NCBI GenBank assembly: GCA_021413825.1
Contig: JAIOPQ010000007.1
Coordinates: forward strand, 1 to 64,000
Direction: 5' to 3'
DNA: 64,000 nucleotides
From: Spirochaetia bacterium
GTDB taxonomy: Bacteria; Spirochaetota; Leptospiria; Leptospirales; Leptonemataceae
How positions within the stretch are numbered: position 1 is the first letter of the stretch; each line of letters starts with the position of its first letter. The position numbers and the translations under genes are program-made. The notes beneath the pieces are model-generated. The model made no database searches and was not told where the DNA came from. It saw only the letters and a program-made list of their open reading frames with translations. This document shows, piece after piece, positions 17,370 through 25,680 of the stretch.

Positions 17370-18503
17370 ATGCAAGCCCTCATGCAATCGATTAACGCAA
17401 AACACTCATTCAAACAACTAATCCTGAACCGTTTACTGATTGTGTCTTTGATTCTAATTTGTGTTACTTCTATGCACGCCGAAAAGCCGGTCGTCGCAAG
17501 ATCACCGCAGCCGGTGGCAGCACGAAGTGCTACGGCCGCTCCCGCAGGCGCACCATCACCAGGGACGTTTCGCAGATATTCACCCACAACAGAAACCGCG
17601 TTGCCTGCAAGTTATCCATACATCGCTCCGCAGAAGATGCGTTTCTCTGGAAACGGATTGCAGATCGATCTATTCGCAAAACATTTTTCGCAGGGTGAGC
17701 CAGTTTACATAGAAGTGATTCGTTTACCTGGGCGCGAAGCTGCAGCGGAAGCGCCAGTCGTTTCATTTGAAGGAAAACCAATCCGCATGAACCAGTTCAG
17801 CTGGGGCTGGCGTGGAATGTTTGCACTTGCACCGACTGTGGCGGCTCCCGCCTGGAAAAAAATCTCTGCAACCTACGGTGGAAAGACAGAAGATTACAAA
17901 CTGTTCGTTCAGAAAACCAACTTCCCCGTGTTTCGCACAGTGATGACAATTCCAGCGCTCTCCAACCAGTCAGAAATCACCAAACCGGATAACACAGCAT
18001 TCATTCAACGGTGCCATGAAAAGAAACAACTGGTATTCGCACGCATCAGCCAGGATACCTTGAGTAATCGCGTTGCCTTCCCTCGCGATATGTATCGTGT
18101 AACGTCGCCATTCAATGCAAAGCGAATCTACGAACGATTCCAGGTGCAGGGAAAAAAGAAGGTTGCCCTTCCGTCCCAATTTCATTTTCACAACGGCCTT
18201 GATATGTACGCGCGCTGGGGTGATCCAATTTTCGCAATGGCAGATGGTGTGGCCGTGATCGCAGAGAACATGTTCTACGAAGGCGGCTTCACAGCACTGG
18301 ATCATGGAAATGGGATCTTCACCCTCTACATGCACCAAACAAAACTTCTGATCAAAGAAGGACAACTGGTTCGTGCAGGTGATCTGATCGGTCAGGCCGG
18401 CGCAACGGGTGCCGCTAACGGATCACATCTGCATGTAAGTCTTTTCGTTGGTGGTGTTCCACTCGATCCAATGGGCTTGCTCTCGCTTCCTATACGAAAT
18501 TAG
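17370..18503 (+). CDS. M23-family peptidoglycan endopeptidase
   Basis: 377 residues; signal peptide 1-37 (hydrophobic core 18-34, cleavage near MHA). Ala/Pro-rich linker 38-85, beta-rich middle, and the LytM/M23 domain at 240-372. Zinc ligands are visible: His274 and Asp278 in FHNGLD and His355 in SHLHVS; His353 is the catalytic partner. HGNGIFTLYMHQ and LVRAGDLIGQAGATG are further family blocks. It probably cuts peptide crosslinks of periplasmic peptidoglycan during growth or division. ATG at 17382 is an alternative start. Stands alone on the plus strand between minus-strand units. Confidence 0.92.
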   Translation: MQALMQSINAKHSFKQLILNRLLIVSLILICVTSMHAEKPVVARSPQPVAARSATAAPAGAPSPGTFRRYSPTTETALPASYPYIAPQKMRFSGNGLQIDLFAKHFSQGEPVYIEVIRLPGREAAAEAPVVSFEGKPIRMNQFSWGWRGMFALAPTVAAPAWKKISATYGGKTEDYKLFVQKTNFPVFRTVMTIPALSNQSEITKPDNTAFIQRCHEKKQLVFARISQDTLSNRVAFPRDMYRVTSPFNAKRIYERFQVQGKKKVALPSQFHFHNGLDMYARWGDPIFAMADGVAVIAENMFYEGGFTALDHGNGIFTLYMHQTKLLIKEGQLVRAGDLIGQAGATGAANGSHLHVSLFVGGVPLDPMGLLSLPIRN

Positions 18504-18738
18504 AAAGCCTCGGGAGACATCCGCAGCGTTGCTGATCTGCGGAATTGCGCTCCGGCCCGGTCCTCGCTCGCAGTTGCGATGCTCGGATGTTCGCATCAGG
18601 CTCACGGCCAGGCTCGCATCGCCCTCCCGCAGAATCAAAAAACGCAGCGGTTTCTCATTCGCCTTTACGTTCTGTAGACGCGGACCGCGCTCGCACAACC
18701 TTGCGAGCGGGATCTGGGAGTTTCGACGTTAGCCGATC
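18504..18738. other. GC-rich non-coding spacer with two hairpins
   Basis: The longest gene-free stretch of the window, between the convergent M23 and foldase genes. It is richer in G and C than its neighbours and repeats GCTCGCA (three times on the plus strand, once inverted). Two perfect inverted repeats are present: CCGCAG/CTGCGG at 18521-18542 and CGCTCGCA/TGCGAGCG at 18688-18709. Neither is followed by a T-run on either strand, so classical terminators are not supported. It may hold a remnant of a repeat family. Confidence 0.5.
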
Positions 18739-19722
18739 TTATTTGATATTCTTAACTGCTTGCTCGAATTGCTCGCGACGTTCGTAGGCTTCGGCTTCTT
18801 CTTTGCCCAGCATCTGAATGCGGAGTTCTTGCAACTTCTCTTTCTTTTGCGCGTCGCTCATGCTGGCGTTTTGTGAAAGGAATTCTTTTTCCTTTGCTTG
18901 ATAGTCAGTGAGCTTCTTTTGTTCTGCTGCTTCTTCTGCCTGAGCCTGTGCGATTTTATCTGCAGCTTCTTTACCGAAATATTGTTCCTGAAGCGCCACA
19001 GTCCGCGTGCGACGCTCTGCTTCGGGCAACTTCATAAGATCGCCACTACGCAGATCCATTTCAGTCTCATAGTTCTGATATTTGTCTTCGCGCGCAACGA
19101 CTGAATCATAGTATGAGCCCAGGGTACTTTTCTTCAGGGCATTGTATTGCTTCACACGCTCGTCACCGCTGAGGTTCTTTGTGGCCGCAATTAGTTTAGG
19201 CCCCACGTCAAGAAACTCGACCTGGCTTTCTTCCATGCCAAATACCAGCTCTGAATCGTCGTTACCCAGGATTTCTCTGCGTTTCTTTTTTACCAGGTTG
19301 TATTTTTCCGCAAATGCAAGGTCCGATGAGATCGGAAACTCACGCATAGTGGCTTCATACTTAAAATATTTTGAGAATAGATCCTTGAGTTTTTCTTTTT
19401 CTGGAGATGTATAGCGTTCGTCAATGAACTTGAGAATCGATGCATCGCATGCATCGGGTGGCATGTCTTCCTTGCACTCTGCGCGCATGGCCCAGAGTTC
19501 CCAGACAAAGTTAACCTTACCATTTTTCAATTGGTCAATGAATTCTCCAAATGCAGGTGAATGATCCTGCATCAGGATTGACTGATCGGCTGAGCCAGAA
19601 CGGGAGAACATTTCGAAGAAAGGTTTGTTGCCACCTTCCTTGCCAGGCGAGCGTAAAAGAAATATGATTCCAATAATTAGAAGGATGGCTACAGCCCCGA
19701 CCAGGATAAATTTGTTTTTCAT
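18739..19722 (-). CDS. Lipase-specific foldase (lipase chaperone)
   Basis: 327 residues: N-terminal membrane anchor at 5-24, then a long, charged helical domain in the periplasm. Lipase-chaperone features are KKKRREILGNDDSELVFGMEE in the middle and EQYFGKEAADKIAQAQ with a second QMLGKEEAEAYE repeat near the end, the paired RRxxxG...E and FGxEAA blocks of the family. The canonical RxxFDY(x)LSA motif of Pseudomonas and Burkholderia foldases is not present; KDLFSKYFKYEATM occupies the equivalent region. It lies 69 bases after the lipase gene on the same strand, so the pair forms a lipase-foldase operon in which this protein folds the lipase in the periplasm before secretion. Confidence 0.82.
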   Translation of the reverse strand: MKNKFILVGAVAILLIIGIIFLLRSPGKEGGNKPFFEMFSRSGSADQSILMQDHSPAFGEFIDQLKNGKVNFVWELWAMRAECKEDMPPDACDASILKFIDERYTSPEKEKLKDLFSKYFKYEATMREFPISSDLAFAEKYNLVKKKRREILGNDDSELVFGMEESQVEFLDVGPKLIAATKNLSGDERVKQYNALKKSTLGSYYDSVVAREDKYQNYETEMDLRSGDLMKLPEAERRTRTVALQEQYFGKEAADKIAQAQAEEAAEQKKLTDYQAKEKEFLSQNASMSDAQKKEKLQELRIQMLGKEEAEAYERREQFEQAVKNIK

Positions 19723-19741
19723 TAGGATCTCCAGAAATAAC

Positions 19742-19768
19742 TCGGGCCGAGAAAAATTCCCGGCCCGA
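19742..19768 (-). promoter_or_regulatory. Intercistronic hairpin between lipase and foldase genes
   Basis: TCGGGCCG and CGGCCCGA form a perfect 8-bp GC-rich stem with an 11-base A/T-rich loop in the 69-base gap. No T-run follows on the minus strand, so it is more likely a partial terminator or a 3'-end stabiliser that keeps foldase message below lipase message. Confidence 0.6.
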
Positions 19769-19791
19769 CAAAAGAAAATTAGCTTTTTAGC

Positions 19792-20691
19792 TTAGTAACC
19801 GCGCGCGTTCTTAACGATTGAGAGATACCAGCCAGTAACGTCGAAATAAGTTTCTCCACTCCATTCGAAGTTTGTAGCCTGTAAGTGATCAATCCCTGTT
19901 GCGAACCAGCGTGATGATGCAGTTCCCTTGTAGGTCCCATATTTTTGGGAAGAAAGAGGAACAACACCGTCATTTGCGCTTCCCAGCCCATAGAACAGTC
20001 CACCTGCCCATGTAATTGGGTATGTGAGTGCCATGATTGGATGCTGAATAGGATCCGCAAACGCCATGGTGTTCGCATACGAATAGTATGAAATACCAGA
20101 AACGTTTGGAGTCGCGTTATTCAGTGCTGTTGAATAGGAAACAGTCAATGACTTGCCCATTGCAATTACGTCTTGCGGACGACCATCGCGATATAGCAAT
20201 TTTGCCATCAGGCTCAACGCCGCATTTGCGAACGGTTGCAGCCAGGAAGGAATCACACCCAGAACAATGTCAGCCATTGGCGCGCCTTTATGCAGCGAAT
20301 CAACAGTAGTAATTGTTTGAACCTTGGAACCGTAGCCCAGGTTAGTTACCAGGTAGCGTGAGACCAGTCCGCCCTGTGAGTGACCAATCAAATGCACTTT
20401 GGTGCAACCGTTGGCTGGCATCCAGGTGTTCAGGTATGTTTTAATTTGATTTGCGCGAGTCGGCAGATCGTTTGCAGCTGAGCTTCCAGGAGTTGCAACT
20501 TTTGCACCCTGATTTCTCAGATATTGATCTACGCCGCCCCAGTATTTTACGAGTCCGCCGGCCAGACCGTTTGTGTCATCAAAGCCCAGGATTCCATGAA
20601 CGAGAACCACGCATGATCCTGTCAGTGTACCGGCTTGTAATGATGTAAGTGACAACATTGCTGCTGCCAACAAAAGAAACAATTGTTTCAT
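19792..20691 (-). CDS. Secreted triacylglycerol lipase (family I)
   Basis: 299 residues with a signal peptide (1-20, ending LQA). Alpha/beta hydrolase with the family I opening VVLVHGILGFDDTNG (oxyanion hole), nucleophile Ser105 in IGHSQGGLV, Asp241 in SANDGVVPLSS and His269 in GIDHLQ. The order, spacing and VDSLHKGAPMAD block are those of the Pseudomonas/Burkholderia lipases that need a Lif foldase, and a foldase gene follows. Expected to be exported by Sec, folded in the periplasm and released through a type II secretion system; that last step is not shown in this window. Confidence 0.92.
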   Translation of the reverse strand: MKQLFLLLAAAMLSLTSLQAGTLTGSCVVLVHGILGFDDTNGLAGGLVKYWGGVDQYLRNQGAKVATPGSSAANDLPTRANQIKTYLNTWMPANGCTKVHLIGHSQGGLVSRYLVTNLGYGSKVQTITTVDSLHKGAPMADIVLGVIPSWLQPFANAALSLMAKLLYRDGRPQDVIAMGKSLTVSYSTALNNATPNVSGISYYSYANTMAFADPIQHPIMALTYPITWAGGLFYGLGSANDGVVPLSSQKYGTYKGTASSRWFATGIDHLQATNFEWSGETYFDVTGWYLSIVKNARGY

Positions 20692-20706
20692 TTTGATTTC
20701 CCCCTT

Positions 20707-20735
20707 ATCATACCAGCTGGCTATCTGCGGGTTAA
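20707..20735 (-). promoter_or_regulatory. Possible promoter of the lipase-foldase operon
   Basis: On the minus strand TTAACC (20735-20730) and TATGAT (20712-20707) are separated by 17 bases, matching sigma-70 spacing with 4/6 and 5/6 consensus bases. The start codon is only 16 bases beyond the -10 box, leaving a very short leader that just holds the GGGGGA ribosome-binding site. Confidence 0.35.
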
Positions 20736-20859
20736 GTCAGTCAAGTCTGAAAAAAAAGAGACCTCAAAAATCATTCATGTTACGCCATAAAATCTGATAT
20801 AGTGCCAATTCGCCCTGCAAACGCCTTCAAATTGCCACGAGTTACAGGTAACCTGGCTT

Positions 20860-21504
20860 ATGATTCGTTTCATGCGTAGAAAACTGGCGATAGCCTTCCT
20901 TATTGTGCAACCGCTTACTCTTCTGGCCGCCGACTGGCGCCTGACCAGGGCAGAGAACGGAATTGAGATCTATTTGCGCGAATCCGAAACAGGAACCCAG
21001 AAAGATATTCGGGCTTCCGTAATAATACGGAGTAGCGCTGCAGCTGCTTTGAACTTGATCCGAAACGCAGAGCAGTGCTCGCGCTGGATACTCTATTGCA
21101 AGTCCGGTCAGATTCTCAAGTCCGCGTCTCAATCTGAATGGATTGTCTACTCGATTACAAAGCTCCCTTTCCCGTTGAAGGCCCGTGACACTATTCTGGC
21201 CAGTCAGCTTGAATTGCAACAGCCGGGTTCGATTCGAATCCGGTTTCGAACCATTCCCGATTACATTCCAACGAATCCTTCGTACGTTCGAATTCGAGAT
21301 TTATCCGGCTCATGGTTGCTTTCGGAGATTCCCCAGGGGCTACGCGTAGTGTATGAGTTTCGTGCCGACCCTGGAGGTTTATTTCCAGATTGGTTCGTAA
21401 ACGACAGCCTGTCAAATCAGCCGTACCAGACCTTACTAAACATGCGCCTATTGCTAGAGAATCATTCTGAGTCCAGATCACAATCAGAGGTCTCCGGGCG
21501 GTGA
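20860..21504 (+). CDS. Exported START-domain lipid-binding protein
   Basis: 214 residues with a signal peptide (cleavage near LLAAD; start could also be the ATG at 20872). The body has the START/SRPBCC pattern: WRLTRAENGIEIYLRE, a D(I)RASVII strand, the SAAAALNLIRNAEQCSRWI helix, SEWIVYSITKLPFPLKARDTI, SIRIRFRTIPDY and SGSWLLSEI, ending in a long amphipathic helix over residues 180-205. START domains enclose a lipid or other hydrophobic ligand. The stop overlaps the next gene by 4 bases, and a PlsC gene follows, which fits a phospholipid-related role in the periplasm. Confidence 0.8.
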   Translation: MIRFMRRKLAIAFLIVQPLTLLAADWRLTRAENGIEIYLRESETGTQKDIRASVIIRSSAAAALNLIRNAEQCSRWILYCKSGQILKSASQSEWIVYSITKLPFPLKARDTILASQLELQQPGSIRIRFRTIPDYIPTNPSYVRIRDLSGSWLLSEIPQGLRVVYEFRADPGGLFPDWFVNDSLSNQPYQTLLNMRLLLENHSESRSQSEVSGR

Positions 21505-22118
21505 ACCTGATTTCTGCCCTTACATTCCTGCTGCAGCTTCAACTAGACTGGTTTTTAGAATCCACAATCTCCTCTCGAACTGTACGAGTCGGATCGCGCA
21601 ACGTTAGTTGCGATGTCTATATAGAGTCACTCGTCAACACTCTGATTGGTCGACCCGACACAGATGAGTATGGTCGCCTGATCTTGCTGCGCAACTTCAT
21701 TTCCCTCTCAATCGGAAAGAGGCCTCAAGTCGAACGGGCGCTTGAGCTTGCAGTGCTGGACAATTATTTCAAAAACAAGAGTGCTGCGTTCCCGGAATTC
21801 GAATCGAGCATGCGTCCCAGGGAACGAACCTTGCTCCGGCGCCTACGGGAGGATACGCAGTTTAGATTATATCACTGGAAGCGAATCGTGCGCGTTCACC
21901 TTCCAGGGTGCAATCCGCTGCACAATAATCTTATTGAGATTTCCCGGCCCTATACGCGCATGATTCTTTTTTGCAACCGAACTGGCGTACCTGGTTCGGA
22001 TGCTCAGGGGACAAATGCAAGTTTTCATCTCAATTTCCTTCTGGTTATTTCTCGGGATTTCCTGTATCTCACTATTTCCGATTGCCCTGCTGATTCGTTT
22101 CTTCACTGGCCTGTTTGA
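21501..22118 (+). CDS. Hypothetical protein overlapping the PlsC gene
   Basis: 205 residues from a GTG that overlaps the START gene stop (GTGA). No family recognised; the first 150 residues are a mixed charged sequence (RERTLLRRLREDTQFRLYHWKRIV), and a single hydrophobic stretch 5-16 could be an N-terminal anchor. The last 34 codons overlap the plsC gene in another frame and read as the antiphase of its membrane segment, so the natural C terminus may be shorter if there was a frameshift. Gene order START, this, plsC suggests one operon. Confidence 0.5.
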   Translation: MNLISALTFLLQLQLDWFLESTISSRTVRVGSRNVSCDVYIESLVNTLIGRPDTDEYGRLILLRNFISLSIGKRPQVERALELAVLDNYFKNKSAAFPEFESSMRPRERTLLRRLREDTQFRLYHWKRIVRVHLPGCNPLHNNLIEISRPYTRMILFCNRTGVPGSDAQGTNASFHLNFLLVISRDFLYLTISDCPADSFLHWPV

Positions 22119-22770
22119 TAGAAGGCTGACTATATTGCATCAATTCACATGCTTCTGGGCCTCGCTATATACCTGGTTCAATCCTTTCTGGAGTGTTTCA
22201 GTAGTAAATCGCACACGGATCGATCCTAAGAGCACTTATATGATGGTTTCTAACCATCAGTCAATGGTCGATATTTTCGCTCTCTTCCGCACTTTCTTTC
22301 ATTTCAAATGGGTGAGCAAAATTGAGAACTTCAAATTTCCGTTTGTAGGATGGAACATGTACTTGAACAAGTACATTCCAATTCATCGAGGTAGCGTTAA
22401 GGGTGGTGCAGAAATGATGCGTGTTTGTGAAGCCACTTTACGCAAGGGCAGCTCGTTGTTTATTTTTCCGGAGGGCACAAGGTCGCTTAACGGTGAACTG
22501 GGGATTTTCAAACGCGGTGCATTCGATCTGGCCAAACGAGCTGAAGTCCCCATTTTGCCGGTTGCATTGGACGGATCGTCGCGCGCATTGCCAAAGGGCA
22601 GTATTGTTTTGAGCGGGCTTCATCGCATTCGAATTCATGTACTCGAACCCATTCCAGTTGAGAAAGTGCGCGAGCTTTCCGTGGAAGATCTGATGAAGCT
22701 GGCTCGAGAAATCATTGGCAAGGAACTGAGTTCTATGCGCAGCGCAGAACTTGCCATGGCAAATGGGTAG
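22015..22770 (+). CDS. 1-acyl-sn-glycerol-3-phosphate acyltransferase (PlsC-type)
   Basis: 251 residues from ATG 22015, which has a clear ribosome-binding site AGGGGA; ATG 22000 lacks one. Membrane segments at 5-34 and 42-62, then the acyltransferase domain: motif I NHQSMVD (His81, Asp86), motif II GYIP-equivalent NKYIPIHRG, motif III FPEGTR (151-156) and motif IV VPILPVAL. It makes phosphatidate from lysophosphatidate in the inner membrane. Second of three PlsC-type genes in this window. Confidence 0.92.
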   Translation: MQVFISISFWLFLGISCISLFPIALLIRFFTGLFDRRLTILHQFTCFWASLYTWFNPFWSVSVVNRTRIDPKSTYMMVSNHQSMVDIFALFRTFFHFKWVSKIENFKFPFVGWNMYLNKYIPIHRGSVKGGAEMMRVCEATLRKGSSLFIFPEGTRSLNGELGIFKRGAFDLAKRAEVPILPVALDGSSRALPKGSIVLSGLHRIRIHVLEPIPVEKVRELSVEDLMKLAREIIGKELSSMRSAELAMANG

Positions 22771-22800
22771 CGGACTTCTGATGGAGATGGAGATCTGATC

Positions 22801-22820
22801 GTTGAATGCATGTATTCAAC
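22801..22820. repeat. Inverted repeat between convergent genes
   Basis: GTTGAAT-GCATGT-ATTCAAC is a 7-bp-arm dyad in the 101-base gap between the convergent plsC and exported-protein genes. There is no T-run next to it, so a weak bidirectional terminator is only one possibility. Its core shares GAATGCA with the palindrome at 9836. Confidence 0.4.
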
Positions 22821-22871
22821 CTGGGACTTTGCTCAACGAACACCCCACAATACTTAAGTAAAATCCTCGGC

Positions 22872-23402
22872 TTACAGCGGAGCTTTATCGAGCAAGGTCA
22901 TAACCTGTGACCAGGCTTCAATAGTGGGTTCAGCACATCGATACGGTTCCAGGCTCTCAGCAGTCCAGAGCAGTTGTCCTGCAGCAGAGAATGCTCGAAT
23001 CGACAGGGAAAGTTTTCCGCGCACCGGTAGATCATCGCTCGTCTCCCCGCAAAACGTAGCCGTTAGGTCACCGCTTGGAAACGCGTAATCGATAAGTTTG
23101 ATTTCAGTCACATAGACCATGTCGGCCTCTGCACTCTCTGCCATCGCCTTGATAGCCCCTGCGTCGGGTGCTGTTTGGTACGACTGACTTTGCGGAAGGC
23201 TATTCACACGAGTCCCTCTTGATTCCAGAATCGAACGCATGCCTCGCTCAATATTCAGTCCGATGCCGGATCCAGTCACAGCACCGTTTGCTGAGATGCG
23301 GCTAACTTTAACAGGCGCAATGACGACGGACTTTTGAGGCACTCCGGCTGCCAGGTTTACGGAGGTGAGCAGACAAAACAGAAGTATCAAACGCACTTTC
23401 AT
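22872..23402 (-). CDS. Exported protein of unknown function
   Basis: 176 residues from ATG 23402 (a frame extension to 23411 adds three). Signal peptide 1-19, cleavage near LAAG. The mature part starts with KSVVIAPVKVSRISANGAVTGSG and has the alternating strands and helices of the TolB-N/CsgG-N-like exported proteins (a VxVxxI followed by a helix that begins GxGLNIERGMRSIL). That resemblance is weak. It stands alone, divergent from motB. Confidence 0.6.
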   Translation of the reverse strand: MKVRLILLFCLLTSVNLAAGVPQKSVVIAPVKVSRISANGAVTGSGIGLNIERGMRSILESRGTRVNSLPQSQSYQTAPDAGAIKAMAESAEADMVYVTEIKLIDYAFPSGDLTATFCGETSDDLPVRGKLSLSIRAFSAAGQLLWTAESLEPYRCAEPTIEAWSQVMTLLDKAPL

Positions 23403-23510
23403 ATAACACAAACAGTCGGCTTTTTTGCATGTTTCTTTACGGCTCCGGGCATAATTCGTGCCGATTCAATTTGACAGGATAGAAGATATGGCTTAAATAC
23501 GACATAATCC

Positions 23511-24251
23511 ATGGCACGTAAGAACAAGGTAGTCGAACCGCCAAAACAGAGTGGAGAGTCGGGTAGTGGACGCTGGATGCTCACGTACCTGGACATGGTA
23601 ACACTCCTCTTCGGGGTGTTTGTGATTCTGTATGCCATGTCACAGGTGGATCAGAAAAAAATGCAGGCTGTTGCAGAATCCATCCGCATGGGATTCCAGG
23701 GTGGACGCACCATGGATGAAGGGATGCTCTCTGGTGGTCGCACAATTCTAGAAGATTTGTTTCCCGAAGGCGTTCGGGCACGGCATGTTAAAGAGCGAAT
23801 CACCGGACTCTTCCGTCAGGAAATTCTAACCAAGCTCATCAAGGTCACAGAAGATGAACGCGGCATTGTGGTGAGTCTAGTTGGAATGGATAATTTCAGA
23901 CCGGGCTCAGCAGAACTCACAGATGAAACACAGGAGCTGCTTGAGAAGATGTCACTCCTTCTGACTGAGGTTCAATATCCAGTTCGAATTGAGGGCCATA
24001 CAGACGATGAAGTTCAGGACAACAATGCAACTGCAATCTCTGCATCCGATTGGGAACTCGGAGCTAAACGATCCGTCAATGTTATACTTTTTTTAGAAAC
24101 TCGCGATGTGGATCCGCATAAGTTGAGCGCGGTTTCATTCGGAAGCACTCGCCCTGTGGATCGCGACGGAACACCTGAATCGCATGCGCTCAACCGCAGA
24201 ATCGACATCATCATTGTCACGGGCGACAAGATACGCATGAAGGAGAAGTAA
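23511..24251 (+). CDS. motB: Flagellar motor stator protein MotB
   Basis: 246 residues: short cytoplasmic N terminus, one membrane helix (about 24-42) holding the proton-binding Asp in TYLDMVTLLFGVFVILY, a linker and plug, then a periplasmic OmpA-like peptidoglycan-binding domain (VQYPVRIEGHTDDEVQ, WELGAKRSVNVILFL, ALNRRIDIIIV). It forms the proton-driven stator with MotA. Three bases separate it from motA. In many bacteria motA comes first; here the order is motB-motA. Confidence 0.95.
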   Translation: MARKNKVVEPPKQSGESGSGRWMLTYLDMVTLLFGVFVILYAMSQVDQKKMQAVAESIRMGFQGGRTMDEGMLSGGRTILEDLFPEGVRARHVKERITGLFRQEILTKLIKVTEDERGIVVSLVGMDNFRPGSAELTDETQELLEKMSLLLTEVQYPVRIEGHTDDEVQDNNATAISASDWELGAKRSVNVILFLETRDVDPHKLSAVSFGSTRPVDRDGTPESHALNRRIDIIIVTGDKIRMKEK

Positions 24252-24254
24252 CAA

Positions 24255-25049
24255 ATGGAATTATCTACAGTCGTTGGTCTCATAGGCGGCTTCGCGGCCG
24301 TAATTGTTACGATGCTCCTTGAAGGAGGTCATCCGGCTTCCTTCGTCAACTTTGGTGCGTTCGCACTGATTGCTGGAGGGAGCGTGGCTGTGGTTGCTAC
24401 ATCCTTTAGTATCAAAGAAGTAACTTCAATTCCAAAGTATTTCTCGAAGGCGATTTTTCCTCCACACGACAATCTCAAAGAAATGGTAGAATTGTTTGTG
24501 AATCTGTCAGAACGTGCGCGTCGTGAAGGTCTGCTGTCACTCGAAGATGATCTTGGAAACTTCAAAGACAAAATGATGCGCACTGGAATGGAACTCGTCG
24601 TGGATGGAACGGATCCGGAGATCGTACGCGACATTCTGGAAGATTACGCCGACGCAGAAAAGGAACACGACAAGATCGCTCCGGAAGTTATGGAGACCCT
24701 GGGGGGGTTCTCGCCTACACTTGGAATTATTGGAACGGTTATGGGTCTGGTGCACGTACTCGAAGGCCTTGGCGGGGGCGGTGGAATTGAACAGCTCGGC
24801 CAGGGTATTGCTGTCGCGTTCATTGCAACATTCTATGGGATTGGTTTTGCAAACTTGATCTGGCTGCCGCTTGCAAACAAACTTAAGTTCCTGAGCCATC
24901 ATGCAGTAACACACAGAAACATCATCATCAAAGGCGTAATGTCAATTCAGAGTGGGGATCATCCGCGCGTTATCCGTGAGAAGCTCCTCTGCCAGATTTC
25001 TGATCCAGTTCTGCGTCAGGAAATTGAAGAAGCGGCACCTAAAGAGTGA
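24255..25049 (+). CDS. motA: Flagellar motor stator protein MotA
   Basis: 264 residues with membrane segments near 3-22, 30-50, 155-175 and 185-205, and a cytoplasmic loop between the second and third that carries charged residues contacting FliG (the region around RRLSERARREGLLSLEDD-like 78-96). The block TLGGFSPTLGIIGTVMGLVHVLEGLGGGGGIEQLGQGIAVAFIATFYGI is the conserved MotA TM3-TM4 region (residues 150-200). Ribosome-binding site GGAG lies ahead of ATG 24255. Together with motB it powers the periplasmic flagella. Confidence 0.95.
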   Translation: MELSTVVGLIGGFAAVIVTMLLEGGHPASFVNFGAFALIAGGSVAVVATSFSIKEVTSIPKYFSKAIFPPHDNLKEMVELFVNLSERARREGLLSLEDDLGNFKDKMMRTGMELVVDGTDPEIVRDILEDYADAEKEHDKIAPEVMETLGGFSPTLGIIGTVMGLVHVLEGLGGGGGIEQLGQGIAVAFIATFYGIGFANLIWLPLANKLKFLSHHAVTHRNIIIKGVMSIQSGDHPRVIREKLLCQISDPVLRQEIEEAAPKE

Positions 25050-25095
25050 TTGCGGAAATCTTGTCCTGGTCTATCAATAGTAAGAGAGGTTTTGC

Positions 25096-25680
25096 ATGAA
25101 TCCATTTGAACATAAAAAGTATTTTGCTAAGAAGAAGTTCTTTAAGATCTTCGGTGGTGAAGTGCGTATCTATGATGCGAACAAAGACAACCTGCTCTTC
25201 TTTGTTAAACAAAAAGCATTCAAACTAAAAGAAGATATCACTGTATTCGCAGACGAATCGCAAAATCAAGCCCTGGTCAAAATCCAGGCCCGGAGCATTC
25301 TTGATTTTGGCGCAACATATGATATTACTGATGTTCAGAGTGGGCAGAAAGTAGGAAGCATTCGTCGCAAACTTTTCAAGTCAATCCTGCGCGACGAATG
25401 GGACATACTCGATCCATCGGATAAAGAAATTGCTAAGATCAAGGAAGACAGTCTGATCATGGCTTTGTTACGCCGGTTTTTTTCGTCCCTTATCCCACAG
25501 CATTTTTCCATATACATGGGAGACACTGAGGTTGCTGACATCAAGCAGACATTCAATCCATTCGTTCCACAATTCCACGTGGATTTCAGCATGGATTCCG
25601 GCCGTCTCGATCGCAGGCTTGGAATTGGTGCGGTAATCCTACTTCAGGTTATCGAGGGCAAACAAGCCCAAATGGATTAA
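25096..25680 (+). CDS. Tubby/LURP-one-like protein
   Basis: 194 residues, cytoplasmic. Beta-rich with KKFFKIFGGEVRIYDANKD, FFVKQKAFKLKEDITVF, DITDVQSGQKVGSIRRK and a C-terminal hydrophobic helix around LGIGAVILLQVI. This is the layout of LURP-one/phospholipid-scramblase-like proteins (a closed barrel around one helix). Function in bacteria is unknown; the central helix may bury in a membrane. A ribosome-binding site AGAGAGG precedes ATG 25096. Follows motA by 46 bases and its stop overlaps the next start by one base (TAATG). Confidence 0.75.
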   Translation: MNPFEHKKYFAKKKFFKIFGGEVRIYDANKDNLLFFVKQKAFKLKEDITVFADESQNQALVKIQARSILDFGATYDITDVQSGQKVGSIRRKLFKSILRDEWDILDPSDKEIAKIKEDSLIMALLRRFFSSLIPQHFSIYMGDTEVADIKQTFNPFVPQFHVDFSMDSGRLDRRLGIGAVILLQVIEGKQAQMD

